Counted from the stretch's first letter, positions 9,192 to 17,293 are shown. The stretch is 64,000 nt of DNA from Oceanospirillum sp048265165 (GCF_048265165.1 NZ_JBLXCD010000005.1:62001-126000); one strand, 5' to 3'. Notes: generated by a model from the sequence alone, not told the origin. Numbers and translations: made by a program.

Positions 9192-9208
9192 ATACGGGAA
9201 GCCCGTAT
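9192..9208 (-). promoter_or_regulatory. Short perfect hairpin in the yadG leader
   Basis: ATACGGG at 9192-9198 pairs with CCCGTAT at 9202-9208 across a 3-base loop. No T-run follows, so it is not a terminator. It lies about 70 bases upstream of the yadG start and could be an operator or leader hairpin. Confidence 0.35.
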
Positions 9209-9334
9209 AGTCAGTGGCAGAGATATAAGGGCTCTGTGAGAGATTACAACCGTAAGGTAAATAAAATAACTGACAAGAGAAAAAAACAGGCCTGCTATAG
9301 ATCAGAAGTAGAAATCAAAGAAAGAAGAAAAACG

Positions 9335-9367
9335 AAAAAAGCCAGTTACATAAAGCAACTGGCTTTT
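9335..9367 (-). terminator. Terminator of the Gly/Glu tRNA operon
   Basis: GCCAGTT at 9341-9347 pairs with AACTGGC at 9357-9363; on the minus strand a run of six T follows. It begins just after the last tRNA gene of the cluster. Confidence 0.88.
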
Positions 9368-9373
9368 AAAATC

Positions 9374-9449
9374 TGGAGCGGGAAACGAGATTCGAACTCG
9401 CGACCCCAACCTTGGCAAGGTTGTGCTCTACCAACTGAGCTATTCCCGC
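9374..9449 (-). tRNA. tRNA-Gly (anticodon GCC), copy 1
   Basis: 76 bases with encoded CCA. Reverse complement begins GCGGGAATAGCTCAGTTGG and ends CCCGCTCCA; the anticodon loop CTTGCCAAG gives GCC. Identical in the tRNA body to the copy at 9646-9721. Confidence 0.98.
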
Positions 9450-9496
9450 GTAACAATATTATTGCTTACAATAATAGTATCTTCTTAAAAAGAAGA

Positions 9497-9572
9497 TGGC
9501 GTCCCATAGGGGGTTCGAACCCCTGTTACCGCCGTGAAAGGGCGGTGTCCTAGGCCACTAGACGAATGGGAC
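9497..9572 (-). tRNA. tRNA-Glu (anticodon TTC), copy 1
   Basis: 76 bases with encoded CCA. Reverse complement begins GTCCCATTCGTCTAGTGG and ends GGGACGCCA; anticodon loop CCTTTCACG gives TTC. Same sequence as the copy at 9787-9862. Confidence 0.98.
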
Positions 9573-9645
9573 ACATACCTTACTTAAAAGGTGACACCCG
9601 ATAAGACCGACAACAAGTTAACCATTTGACCAAATCAGCAAATAT

Positions 9646-9721
9646 TGGAGCGGGAAACGAGATTCGAACTCGCGACCCCAACCTTGGCAAGGTTGTGCTC
9701 TACCAACTGAGCTATTCCCGC
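9646..9721 (-). tRNA. tRNA-Gly (anticodon GCC), copy 2
   Basis: 76 bases, same sequence as the copy at 9374-9449. Part of the order Glu-Gly-Glu-Gly in the direction of transcription. Confidence 0.98.
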
Positions 9722-9786
9722 ATCACAACACTATTTACTATCAACATACGGTTTCACGCCGACATGCTGTAAACAGCAACAAGAAA

Positions 9787-9862
9787 TGGCGTCCCATAGG
9801 GGGTTCGAACCCCTGTTACCGCCGTGAAAGGGCGGTGTCCTAGGCCACTAGACGAATGGGAC
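9787..9862 (-). tRNA. tRNA-Glu (anticodon TTC), copy 2
   Basis: 76 bases, same sequence as the copy at 9497-9572. First gene of the four-tRNA operon, about 40 bases downstream of the promoter. Confidence 0.98.
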
Positions 9863-9903
9863 GTGGTCTTGCAAATAACCCCTCATCGAAGGATGGCGCG
9901 CAT

Positions 9904-9930
9904 TTTATAGACGACCAAAGAGAGTGTCAA
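9904..9930 (-). promoter_or_regulatory. Promoter of the Glu-Gly-Glu-Gly tRNA operon
   Basis: On the minus strand TTGACA (complement of 9925-9930) is followed after 15 bases by TATAAA (complement of 9904-9909), then a GC-rich discriminator ATGCGCGCC. Spacing is short by one or two bases for the exact hexamers, but the position just upstream of the first tRNA fits. Confidence 0.7.
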
Positions 9931-10107
9931 CCACTTTTTTCTTTTCTTATCAGAAACTTCCATTACTTTGCACTCAGGCTAAATCATCTCTAAAGCCTTG
10001 GCTTTGAATCATCTTTTTAAAATTCGCGCTGATGGTTTTTTTTTCTTATTATTCATCAAGATGTATTGCAACTGCTGTTTTAAGTTTTTCCGGATCATGC
10101 CGATAGT

Positions 10108-10172
10108 CACTATATATATGAAGCTGTATCTTCATTTATAGTGAATAATAGTGGACACTTGCTACACAAGTG
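10108..10172. promoter_or_regulatory. Two adjacent inverted repeats upstream of an unknown membrane-protein gene
   Basis: First, 10108-10123 (CACTATATATATGAAG) pairs with 10130-10143 (CTTCATTTATAGTG) apart from a two-base bulge. Second, CACTTG at 10156-10161 pairs perfectly with CAAGTG at 10167-10172. Both lie within 120 bases of the start at 10225. The rest of the 9931-10224 gap shows only AT-rich sequence and no gene. Confidence 0.45.
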
Positions 10173-10224
10173 AAAAGCTTATCAGGTATCAGAAACTACA
10201 AGCTCAGGATAAAGGGAACCTGGA

Positions 10225-11001
10225 ATGTCATCAGTGATCATTCTTGGCGTTGTGCTTTCATTAGCACTGGGCCTCGTATTTATTGTCTACTCGAAGCAGG
10301 CTGCAGAAAAGAAGCGCATCGAGCATATTCGCTATTTACGCTCTTTGGGAGACAGAGCCAGAAACTTAATGTTTTTAATGGAAGAGGTTCCCGCACACTA
10401 CCTGGACCAGAATATGCGTATATTTCTGTCCCGCAGTGTTGTGGAGTTATTCCAGCAACAGTACGAAGCAGACCCCGATGATAAAGTTGCCAAGCATTTA
10501 GAAAATGCCAAGCAAATGTTGGAACTTGCCACTAAAAATAAAAATGTTTCCGCCGTTCCTGTCACTGATATTCAGACCGCCAACAATGTACGTCGCAACC
10601 TGAAACTGCTGCATAAGCATGTATCGGTTCAGTATCAGGAAAAGAAGATATCCCACGCGATGGCTCAGGGGTTCCTGAAACAGCTCAGAAAGGCTTTCAC
10701 GCAAACGATTATTGAGGTGTATATCTCAGCCGGTAAAAAAGCAGAGCGTGAAATGAAGCATAAAATTGCGGCTCTGCATTACCGTCGCGTTATTAGTGAA
10801 ATGGGTAAAAACAATCAGGGCGGCGATTACACCGATCAGATTCTGGCAACCAAAAGACGGGTTGATGAGCTGGAAGAATCAGCGGCTAAACAGGAACAAC
10901 AGGAACGCCTGGAAGGACAACAAGGTGACCAGCTGACCAAAGAGCTGGAAAAAATGGTAGAAGAAGAAGATCAGTGGAAGAAAAAACAGGTTTATGATTA
11001 A
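10225..11001 (+). CDS. Single-pass membrane protein with coiled-coil tail, unknown function
   Basis: Not recognised. 258 residues: N-terminal hydrophobic helix (residues 4-22) followed by KQAAEKKRIEHIR, so the bulk is probably cytoplasmic. The middle (about 30-190) is helical with many Lys/Arg and resembles a helical-bundle domain; the last 50 residues are strongly charged with heptads (LEESAAKQEQQERLEGQQ). AAGGGA stands about 9 bases before ATG 10225. It lies 38 bases upstream of msrB and could share its transcript. Confidence 0.78.
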   Translation: MSSVIILGVVLSLALGLVFIVYSKQAAEKKRIEHIRYLRSLGDRARNLMFLMEEVPAHYLDQNMRIFLSRSVVELFQQQYEADPDDKVAKHLENAKQMLELATKNKNVSAVPVTDIQTANNVRRNLKLLHKHVSVQYQEKKISHAMAQGFLKQLRKAFTQTIIEVYISAGKKAEREMKHKIAALHYRRVISEMGKNNQGGDYTDQILATKRRVDELEESAAKQEQQERLEGQQGDQLTKELEKMVEEEDQWKKKQVYD

Positions 11002-11039
11002 CCAATCTGCTCAGTAACTCTTGTTTAGGATGCAGCACT

Positions 11040-11465
11040 ATGTCTGATACTAAAGAATCAAATACGCCACTGCAAAAAGATGATCAGCAATGGCGTCAGG
11101 AGCTTTCTTCAGAGCAGTATGATATTTGCCGCTGTGGCGGAACGGAACCTCCCTTCAGCGGAAAGTACTACCATCATCATGAAACGGGCACTTACCTTTG
11201 CGCCTGCTGTAAAGCACCGCTTTTTGACTCAGATACAAAGTACGAGTCCGGTAGTGGTTGGCCCAGCTTCTGGCAATGCCTTAATGATCAAGCGATCAAA
11301 GAGCGTACCGACCAAAGCCACGGCATGTTACGCACAGAGATTCTCTGCAATGCCTGTGATGCGCATTTAGGTCATATCTTTCCCGATGGCCCCCAACCCA
11401 CAGGCTTACGTTACTGCGTTAACTCCGCATCTCTGGATTTTGCCATTAAAGAATCTGATGTCTGA
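11040..11465 (+). CDS. msrB: Peptide-methionine (R)-S-oxide reductase MsrB
   Basis: Repairs methionine-R-sulfoxide in proteins using thioredoxin. 141 residues. The catalytic Cys is in LRYCVNSASLDF; zinc is held by the CACC and CNAC pairs; the substrate pocket motif SGSGWPSFWQ is present. The resolving-Cys region carries extra cysteines (ICRCGG) where most members have a Thr-Arg pair. AGGATG precedes ATG 11040 by nine bases. A hairpin follows the stop. Confidence 0.96.
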   Translation: MSDTKESNTPLQKDDQQWRQELSSEQYDICRCGGTEPPFSGKYYHHHETGTYLCACCKAPLFDSDTKYESGSGWPSFWQCLNDQAIKERTDQSHGMLRTEILCNACDAHLGHIFPDGPQPTGLRYCVNSASLDFAIKESDV

Positions 11466-11527
11466 CGCTTTCTTGCATTAAACTACTGATAAAATCCTAC
11501 CTGCTTGTTATAATTTTTCCCTTTATC

Positions 11528-11552
11528 AAGCCGCTTCATGCTGAAGCGGCTT
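11528..11552 (+). terminator. Hairpin after msrB, probable terminator
   Basis: AAGCCGCTTCA at 11528-11538 pairs with TGAAGCGGCTT at 11542-11552 over a three-base loop. The tail GTTGCGTT is only weakly T-rich, so termination may be partial and the next gene may be read through. Confidence 0.55.
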
Positions 11553-11580
11553 GTTGCGTTCAGAGCGACAGGAGAGCCCT

Positions 11581-12471
11581 ATGGCGATGTTAGGTTGGTA
11601 TCCGGGACATATGAATAAGGCACGCCGGCAAATTAAAGACGCTCTGCCTGAAATCGATGTTATTATCGAAGTGCTGGATGCTCGACTACCCTACTCCAGC
11701 GCCAATCCCATGCTAAATGAGCTACGCGGCAACAAGCCCTGCCTGAAGATCCTGAGCCGTGATGACCTGGCTGATCCAACTGTTACCAAACGCTGGATCA
11801 GACACTTCGAAGAACAGAACGAAACACGGGCAATTACGGTCACGACGACAGAGTCCCGCACCCTGAAACAAATCCCAAAAATCGTCAAAGAGATGGCTGG
11901 CCAGGTACGCAAAGACCGGCCTGTGCGGGTTATGGTGATGGGGATACCTAACGTTGGTAAATCGACCTTGATTAACAGCTTGGCAGGCAAAAAAGTCGCT
12001 AAGGTTGGAGATGAGCCTGCGGTTACCAAGCGCCAGCAAAAAATTGCACTGCCATCCGGTATTGCCATTATTGACACCCCCGGAGTGCTTTGGCCCCGTA
12101 TTGAAGATCAGAACAGCGCTTACCGTCTGGCAACATCAGGTGCTATCCGCAATACGGCTATCGACTATCTGGACATCGCCATGTTTGCGGCGGGAGAGCT
12201 TATGGTACGCTACCCTCAGCCTTTATCATCCCGCTACAAGATGAATAAATTACCAGAAACCCCGGAAGCTATACTCGAACTTATCGCCAGTAAGCGTGGC
12301 GGATTAAAGGCTGGAGGCCAGATCGACTGGCATAAAGCCTCAGAAGTATTGCTGAATGACCTTCGGGGTGGCCACATGGGTCGACTGTCTCTGGAGGTGC
12401 CGGAAGATATCCCTGATCCTGTGGATGAAAGTGAGAATGAAACTGAAACCACTGTCCCCGCTACCGACTGA
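11581..12471 (+). CDS. ylqF: Circularly permuted ribosome-assembly GTPase (YlqF/RbgA family)
   Basis: RbgA-type GTPases help late assembly of the large ribosomal subunit. 296 residues. Starts MAMLGWYPGHMNKARRQ, the typical YlqF opening; ACAGGAGA lies upstream of ATG 11581, so an earlier in-frame start at 11551 is unlikely. G motifs are in permuted order G4-G5-G1-G2-G3: G4 at LSRDDLAD, G1 GIPNVGKST, G2 region PAVTKRQQK, G3 DTPGVLWP. The G4 motif departs from the usual NKxD (here SRDD). C-terminal helical region followed by an acidic tail. Confidence 0.92.
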   Translation: MAMLGWYPGHMNKARRQIKDALPEIDVIIEVLDARLPYSSANPMLNELRGNKPCLKILSRDDLADPTVTKRWIRHFEEQNETRAITVTTTESRTLKQIPKIVKEMAGQVRKDRPVRVMVMGIPNVGKSTLINSLAGKKVAKVGDEPAVTKRQQKIALPSGIAIIDTPGVLWPRIEDQNSAYRLATSGAIRNTAIDYLDIAMFAAGELMVRYPQPLSSRYKMNKLPETPEAILELIASKRGGLKAGGQIDWHKASEVLLNDLRGGHMGRLSLEVPEDIPDPVDESENETETTVPATD

Positions 12472-12578
12472 GCCTATAGATCTTCGGGCATAATACCTTC
12501 AGTCAAGGTCTACCAGACCTTGCCTGAGAGAGAGCCTGCTCAACCGTATAAAAAACAGTTCAAGGTAAACGCCCATTT

Positions 12579-13781
12579 ATGTCTAAACCCTCCACACCAA
12601 GTTCAGATCAGAGAACGCCATCAGAGGACAGGCGCCAGAGGCCTTCTGCTGCGTCAACGCTGGATGACGCAACAGGAGGACTCTATCGGAAGTTATCTGA
12701 ACTCAACCTGTTTGACACTCTAAGCAACCATTTTCATTCCGATGATTTCAATGCTACCCGCAGTGAATATATACGTACCCGTGTTAATATCCTGGGCTTT
12801 ATTTTTGCTATTTTTGCCCCTCTGTGGATTCCTATAGATTATCTGCTATTGACACCTGATGACGCTGGAGCCATCGCTATTTATAGGCTACTACTGTCCA
12901 TCGCAATGCTGGGGCTGCTTCTGGTTAACAATATCCGCAAGAGAAACCTTCAGCACTCACTGCTTTGTTTAACATTACTTATTATTTTCCCGGCACTTTT
13001 CTATACGGTCTGTCTGCTTCAGTTATCAGGTAACGATACCCTGATAGGTTACAGCTTTATCCCATTTCTTCTGGTTGCCATACTTAGCGTTTTTCCCCTC
13101 ACCTTGATTGAAGCCAGCTTTCTGGGGATTGGACTGATTGCTGCTCTGCTCTTCAATGACTTTTATTACGATACTCTTTTTACTCTGTCAGGCTTTAAAG
13201 ACCTCTGGTTAATCAGCGTTCTTCTGGTCATCGCCCTGTGGGCTAACCAGGCCCAGCTGCATATGCTGCTTCGTCTTTATCGCCAGGCCACCCGGGATCC
13301 TCTCACAGGTCTTCTGAACCGTCGGGTTATGATGGAGCGCGTAAAAGAGATGAGCAAAACCTGGAGCAAGTCGGAACAACCGATGGTCAGCATTCTGATG
13401 CTGGATCTGGATCGCTTTAAGCGGATAAATGACACATACGGACATCTGACCGGTGACCAGGTACTACAGGCTTTCAGTCAGATCATGAAGGATGAATTAC
13501 GCGACACGGATATACTAACCCGTTATGGTGGAGAAGAGTTTACGGCGATTCTACCCGGATCAGATATGGAGAATGCAAGCCATGCCGCAGAACGTATCCG
13601 TATGCATTGTGAACAATCCTGGGTAGCTTCAACCGATAATGAACCTATACGCTTCACTGTCAGTATAGGTGTTGGTGAATTAAAGCCGGGCGAAACCTTT
13701 AATGACGCACTACACAGGGTAGACAACTCTCTCTATGAGGCAAAAAAAACCGGACGAAATAAAGTGGTTCAGGCTGACTGA
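12579..13781 (+). CDS. Membrane-bound diguanylate cyclase (GGDEF)
   Basis: Makes the second messenger c-di-GMP from two GTP. 400 residues: a polar N-terminus, about six membrane helices (residues 65-220), then a GGDEF domain. The active-site motif is GGEEF at residues 317-321. An inhibitory-site RxxD (RDTD, 308-311) stands exactly five residues before it, so product feedback is expected. The substrate-side motifs DLDRFKRINDTYGH and SIGV are intact. No recognisable sensory domain apart from the membrane part. AAGG precedes ATG 12579 by about 13 bases. Confidence 0.94.
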   Translation: MSKPSTPSSDQRTPSEDRRQRPSAASTLDDATGGLYRKLSELNLFDTLSNHFHSDDFNATRSEYIRTRVNILGFIFAIFAPLWIPIDYLLLTPDDAGAIAIYRLLLSIAMLGLLLVNNIRKRNLQHSLLCLTLLIIFPALFYTVCLLQLSGNDTLIGYSFIPFLLVAILSVFPLTLIEASFLGIGLIAALLFNDFYYDTLFTLSGFKDLWLISVLLVIALWANQAQLHMLLRLYRQATRDPLTGLLNRRVMMERVKEMSKTWSKSEQPMVSILMLDLDRFKRINDTYGHLTGDQVLQAFSQIMKDELRDTDILTRYGGEEFTAILPGSDMENASHAAERIRMHCEQSWVASTDNEPIRFTVSIGVGELKPGETFNDALHRVDNSLYEAKKTGRNKVVQAD

Positions 13782-13787
13782 ACCACT
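13763..13787 (-). terminator. Hairpin at the convergent end of the cyclase and crotonase genes
   Basis: AGTGGTTCAG at 13763-13772 pairs with CTGAACCACT at 13778-13787 across a 5-base loop, covering the cyclase stop codon. On the minus strand TTTATTT follows, so it could end the crotonase transcript. A second inverted repeat (GGCCTG/CAGGCC) lies at about 13795-13815. Confidence 0.5.
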
Positions 13788-13842
13788 CTGAGTAGGCCTG
13801 CGCTCAGGCAGGCCCGGGACACCAAGTCCCAGCAGAAAGCTA

Positions 13843-14670
13843 CTACCGACCCTGCCAGCAAGCGGGGCGCTTACCCAAAAAAGCGTCAACCCCCTCCTGT
13901 GCATCATGGGCCAGCATATTTTCTGTCATCACCCGACTGCAATAGTCATAAGCTTCGCTCTGTGTCATATCCCGCTGCTGATAAAACGCTCCTTTACCGA
14001 CCTTAAGTGTGTAGGAGGATTTGGCCGCAATCAGCTGGGCCACCTGATCAACCCGTGCATCCAGTTCTTCCGGCGCAACCGACTCATTAATCAAGCCTAC
14101 CTGTTCCGCTTTATCAGCCGAAACCATTTCACCGGTCAATAGCATGGCCATCGCCTGCTTAGGGTGCACAGCACGGGTCAGAGCCACCATAGGGGTCGAG
14201 CAGAAAAGACCGATATTAACGCCCGGCGTTGCAAATCGGGAGTCCGCTGCGGCATAGGCCAGGTCACAGGTTGCCACTAACTGACAACCCGCTGCCGTGG
14301 CAATACCATGTACCTTGGCGATCACCGGCTGCGGAATAGATTGAATTTTCGCCATCAGGTCTGCACAGGTGGAAAAGGTTTCCTGATAAAAAGCCTCAGT
14401 GCCCCCTTCTTTCATCTCTCTGAGGTCATGGCCAGCGCAAAACCCTTTACCGCTACCGGAGATAACAATCACTTTAATCGATTTATCATCCGCCAAAAGA
14501 CCCAGCTGATGAACCAACGCCTGCATGCAGCCCAGTGAAAGCGCGTTGTAAGCCTTAGGCCGGTTAAGCATCAGATAGCTAACCCCGTCTTTATCCTGAC
14601 GCAAGACCAGCGCCTCATTTCCCTGATTTAAATGAGCCGACTGAGCTTGATGAGATTGTTTTCCTGACAT
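13843..14670 (-). CDS. ECHDC3-type enoyl-CoA hydratase/isomerase family protein
   Basis: Crotonase fold, 275 residues. The oxyanion-hole segments FCAGHDLREM and GIATAAGCQLVA are present, so it should bind an acyl-CoA thioester. The two glutamates that catalyse hydration in classical enoyl-CoA hydratase are not at their expected places: GCQ instead of GCE, and TPGVN instead of QPEIN. The segments FATPGVNIGLFCSTP and the C-terminal DGQEG-like AHDAQEGVDAFLGKR match the ECHDC3 subgroup, whose reaction I do not know. Single gene, ATG at 14670. Confidence 0.9.
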   Translation of the reverse strand: MSGKQSHQAQSAHLNQGNEALVLRQDKDGVSYLMLNRPKAYNALSLGCMQALVHQLGLLADDKSIKVIVISGSGKGFCAGHDLREMKEGGTEAFYQETFSTCADLMAKIQSIPQPVIAKVHGIATAAGCQLVATCDLAYAAADSRFATPGVNIGLFCSTPMVALTRAVHPKQAMAMLLTGEMVSADKAEQVGLINESVAPEELDARVDQVAQLIAAKSSYTLKVGKGAFYQQRDMTQSEAYDYCSRVMTENMLAHDAQEGVDAFLGKRPACWQGR

Positions 14671-14869
14671 AAAAACGGTCCTTTTTATTGTTTGAATTCA
14701 GTTTATCAGCAAAACAGCATATCACCTTAGCAAAAAAAACCCATTAGTCAGGCTATTCATCTGTTTATCGTCTTACCAAAGACCGATAAATTATTTAATA
14801 TGGTTCTTTCTAAAAAAATGAGGCAAATACTGCCCCACCCTATACCCCTTACCGCACAACGGAACCCGT

Positions 14870-16084
14870 ATGCAAACCATCAAAAAGTCCACAAAACTGA
14901 ACAATGTATGTTACGACATCCGTGGACCTGTCCTTGAAGAAGCCAAACGAATGGAAGAGGAAGGTCACCGTATTCTTAAACTGAATATCGGCAACCCGGC
15001 CCCATTCGGCTTTGAGGCACCGGAAGAGATTCTGCAGGATGTACTCTATAACTTGCCCAATGCCCAGGGCTACTGCGAATCCAAAGGTTTGTACTCGGCC
15101 CGTAAAGCAGTAATGCAGGAGTGTCAGCGCAAAAAAATCGACAACGTCTCCATTGAGGATATCTACCTCGGTAACGGCGTCAGTGAACTGATCGTCATGG
15201 CAACTCAGGGTTTACTGAATGACGATGATGAGCTGCTGATCCCCGCTCCGGATTACCCTCTGTGGACCGCAGCAACCCGCCTGGCCGGTGGCAAAGCCGT
15301 ACACTATATTTGCGATGAACAAGCCGACTGGTACCCGGACATAGAGGATATTCGCAGTAAAATCACCGATCGCACCAAAGGGATTGTGCTCATCAATCCC
15401 AACAACCCTACTGGAGCCCTCTACCCCGAGTCCCTGCTACTGCAGATTATCGAAGTGGCACGGGAGCACAACCTGGTCGTTCTGGCGGATGAGATCTACG
15501 ACAAAATCCTTTACGACGAAGAGAAGCACACTTCCATCGCCAGTTTAGCAGACGATGTTCTGTTTCTGACCTTCAACGGGCTATCAAAGTCCTACCGGGT
15601 AGCTGGTTTTCGGTCCGGCTGGATGATTATCAGCGGCAATAAACACAATGCCTCAGATTTTATCGAAGGCCTGAGTATGCTCTCGTCCATGCGCCTTTGC
15701 GCCAATGTTCCGGCTCAGCATGCGGTTCAGACAGCCCTTGGCGGTTACCAGAGCATTAACGACCTGATACTGCCCGGCGGACGCTTGAAAGAGCAGCGAG
15801 ACCTGGCCTGGGAGATGCTGGACAATATCCCCGGCATCAGCTGTGTCAAGCCGAAAGGGGCACTCTACCTGTTCCCTAAACTGGACGTGAAGCGCTTTAA
15901 TATCCATGACGATGAGAAGTTCGCTTTCGACCTTCTCAAACAGGAAAAAATGCTGATTGTGCAAGGAACCGCATTCAACTGGCCGGAACCTGATCACTTC
16001 CGCATCGTTTCACTGCCTTACGTCGATCAGCTAGAAGATGCCATCAATCGCATCGACCGTTTTCTGAGCAAATACAGCCAGTAA
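14870..16084 (+). CDS. alaA: Glutamate-pyruvate (alanine) aminotransferase AlaA
   Basis: PLP-dependent class I aminotransferase that makes alanine from pyruvate and glutamate. 404 residues, same length as E. coli AlaA. Opening KSTKLNNVCYDIRGPV and LKLNIGNPAPFGFEAP are family hallmarks. Schiff-base lysine at residue 240 in GLSKSYRVAGFR; NPNNPTGA and LADEIYDKILYD hold the other PLP contacts; RIVSLPY carries the substrate-carboxylate Arg. Followed by a strong terminator, so monocistronic. Confidence 0.97.
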   Translation: MQTIKKSTKLNNVCYDIRGPVLEEAKRMEEEGHRILKLNIGNPAPFGFEAPEEILQDVLYNLPNAQGYCESKGLYSARKAVMQECQRKKIDNVSIEDIYLGNGVSELIVMATQGLLNDDDELLIPAPDYPLWTAATRLAGGKAVHYICDEQADWYPDIEDIRSKITDRTKGIVLINPNNPTGALYPESLLLQIIEVAREHNLVVLADEIYDKILYDEEKHTSIASLADDVLFLTFNGLSKSYRVAGFRSGWMIISGNKHNASDFIEGLSMLSSMRLCANVPAQHAVQTALGGYQSINDLILPGGRLKEQRDLAWEMLDNIPGISCVKPKGALYLFPKLDVKRFNIHDDEKFAFDLLKQEKMLIVQGTAFNWPEPDHFRIVSLPYVDQLEDAINRIDRFLSKYSQ

Positions 16085-16109
16085 AACCGGACGATATCCA
16101 AAGAACCTG

Positions 16110-16137
16110 ATACCCCGACTCAATCGGGGTATTTTTT
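16110..16137 (+). terminator. Terminator of alaA
   Basis: ATACCCCGA at 16110-16118 pairs with TCGGGGTAT at 16124-16132, followed by a run of T. Confidence 0.93.
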
Positions 16138-16272
16138 CACAAATATCTTTTTTTGCTCAATGGCTATGGAACCAAAAAAAGTGACCGCTATCAAAAGGCA
16201 ACATTGGTTTAATAATGTTCCCAAAGAAACTCCGGCTAAGGCAGCTGCGTAACAACTAAAATGTGAACGCAC

Positions 16273-16300
16273 CTTGCAACCGGACGTTTCAACCCAATTT
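16273..16300 (+). promoter_or_regulatory. Candidate sigma-32 heat-shock promoter of htpX
   Basis: CTTGCAA at 16273-16279, a 13-base spacer, then CCCAATTT at 16293-16300. This is one mismatch in each box from the enterobacterial sigma-32 consensus (CTTGAAA and CCCCATNT) with an allowed spacer. It ends 53 bases before the htpX start. HtpX is a heat-shock gene in E. coli. Confidence 0.5.
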
Positions 16301-16353
16301 AATGTATAACTATTATTTAAAAAGCTGATTAACTTGATGGAGAATTCGCAAAA

Positions 16354-17235
16354 ATGATGCGTATCGGACTATTCCTTTTAACGAACCTGGCTGTACTTGT
16401 AATTGCGGGTATCGTTCTTAGCGTACTGGGGGTAGGCAGCTATAAGTCAGGTGGCAGCCTCAACCTGACCAGCCTGCTGATCTTCTGCGGTGTTTTCGGC
16501 ATGACAGGCTCTCTGATCTCTCTGTTTATGTCTAAAACCATCGCTAAAATGAGCACCCGTACTCAGGTTATTGATCAGCCCCGTAATGAAACCGAAGCCT
16601 GGTTACTGCAAACGGTTGCCGAACTGTCACAAAAAGCAGGCATCAAGATGCCGACCGTGGGTATTTTCCCAGCGATGGAATCGAATGCTTTTGCAACGGG
16701 CTGGAACCGAAATGATGCCTTGGTATCGGTTAGCGCCGGATTGCTACAGCGCATGAGCCCTGATGAAGTACGCGCTGTTCTGGCCCATGAGATCGGCCAT
16801 GTTGCCAATGGTGACATGGTGACTCTGGCGCTAATTCAAGGCGTGGTGAACACCTTTGTTATGTTTGTAACCCGTGTTGTAGTTTACGCAATTGATCAGT
16901 TCACCGCCAACGAAGAAGGTGAAGGCGGCCTGGGCTGGGTTGCCGAAATGGTACTGACTATTGTGCTGGATATCCTGTTTGGCATTCTGGCTTCTGCTGT
17001 TGTTGCCTGGTTCAGCCGTAAGCGTGAGTTCAAAGCAGATCACGCTGGCGCAACCCTTGCGGATCGTCAGTCGATGATCTCTGCTCTGCAACGCCTGAAA
17101 GCAGAGTCTGGTGAGGAAAGCATGATGAAAGGCTCAATGACAGCTCTTGCTATCTCCGGTGGCAGAATGTCAGCTATGTTTGCATCTCACCCACCACTGG
17201 ATGAGCGTATCGAAGCACTTCAGCGTGGCCGCTAA
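16354..17235 (+). CDS. htpX: Membrane zinc metalloprotease HtpX
   Basis: Inner-membrane M48 peptidase that degrades misfolded membrane proteins together with FtsH. 293 residues. Two N-terminal helices (MMRIGLFLLTNLAVLVIAG and the 40-65 region), zinc motif HEIGH within LAHEIGHVANGDMVT, two further helices around residues 155-215, and the third zinc ligand Glu in FSRKREFKADHAGA. Ends with HPPLDERIEAL as in E. coli. GGAG precedes the tandem ATG start by about 10 bases. Confidence 0.97.
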   Translation: MMRIGLFLLTNLAVLVIAGIVLSVLGVGSYKSGGSLNLTSLLIFCGVFGMTGSLISLFMSKTIAKMSTRTQVIDQPRNETEAWLLQTVAELSQKAGIKMPTVGIFPAMESNAFATGWNRNDALVSVSAGLLQRMSPDEVRAVLAHEIGHVANGDMVTLALIQGVVNTFVMFVTRVVVYAIDQFTANEEGEGGLGWVAEMVLTIVLDILFGILASAVVAWFSRKREFKADHAGATLADRQSMISALQRLKAESGEESMMKGSMTALAISGGRMSAMFASHPPLDERIEALQRGR

Positions 17236-17293
17236 TCCGTTAGGAAATATTGATTAGCTTCCGGATAAAGATCAGGAAGATGTCTTACAAAAG

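Noticed and set aside
9124..9373. preQ1 riboswitch in front of the yadG-yadH-queF operon
   Set aside because: No preQ1 aptamer pattern (short hairpin with A-rich tail and Shine-Dalgarno overlap) could be found in the leader.
9236..9553. Open frame running across the tRNA cluster
   Set aside because: It covers tRNA-Gly and tRNA-Glu genes and has no protein-like sequence; the tRNA assignments are unambiguous.
9374..10224. tRNA-linked genomic island
   Set aside because: The tRNA genes would be classic integration sites, but there is no integrase, no partial tRNA repeat and the flanking genes are ordinary.
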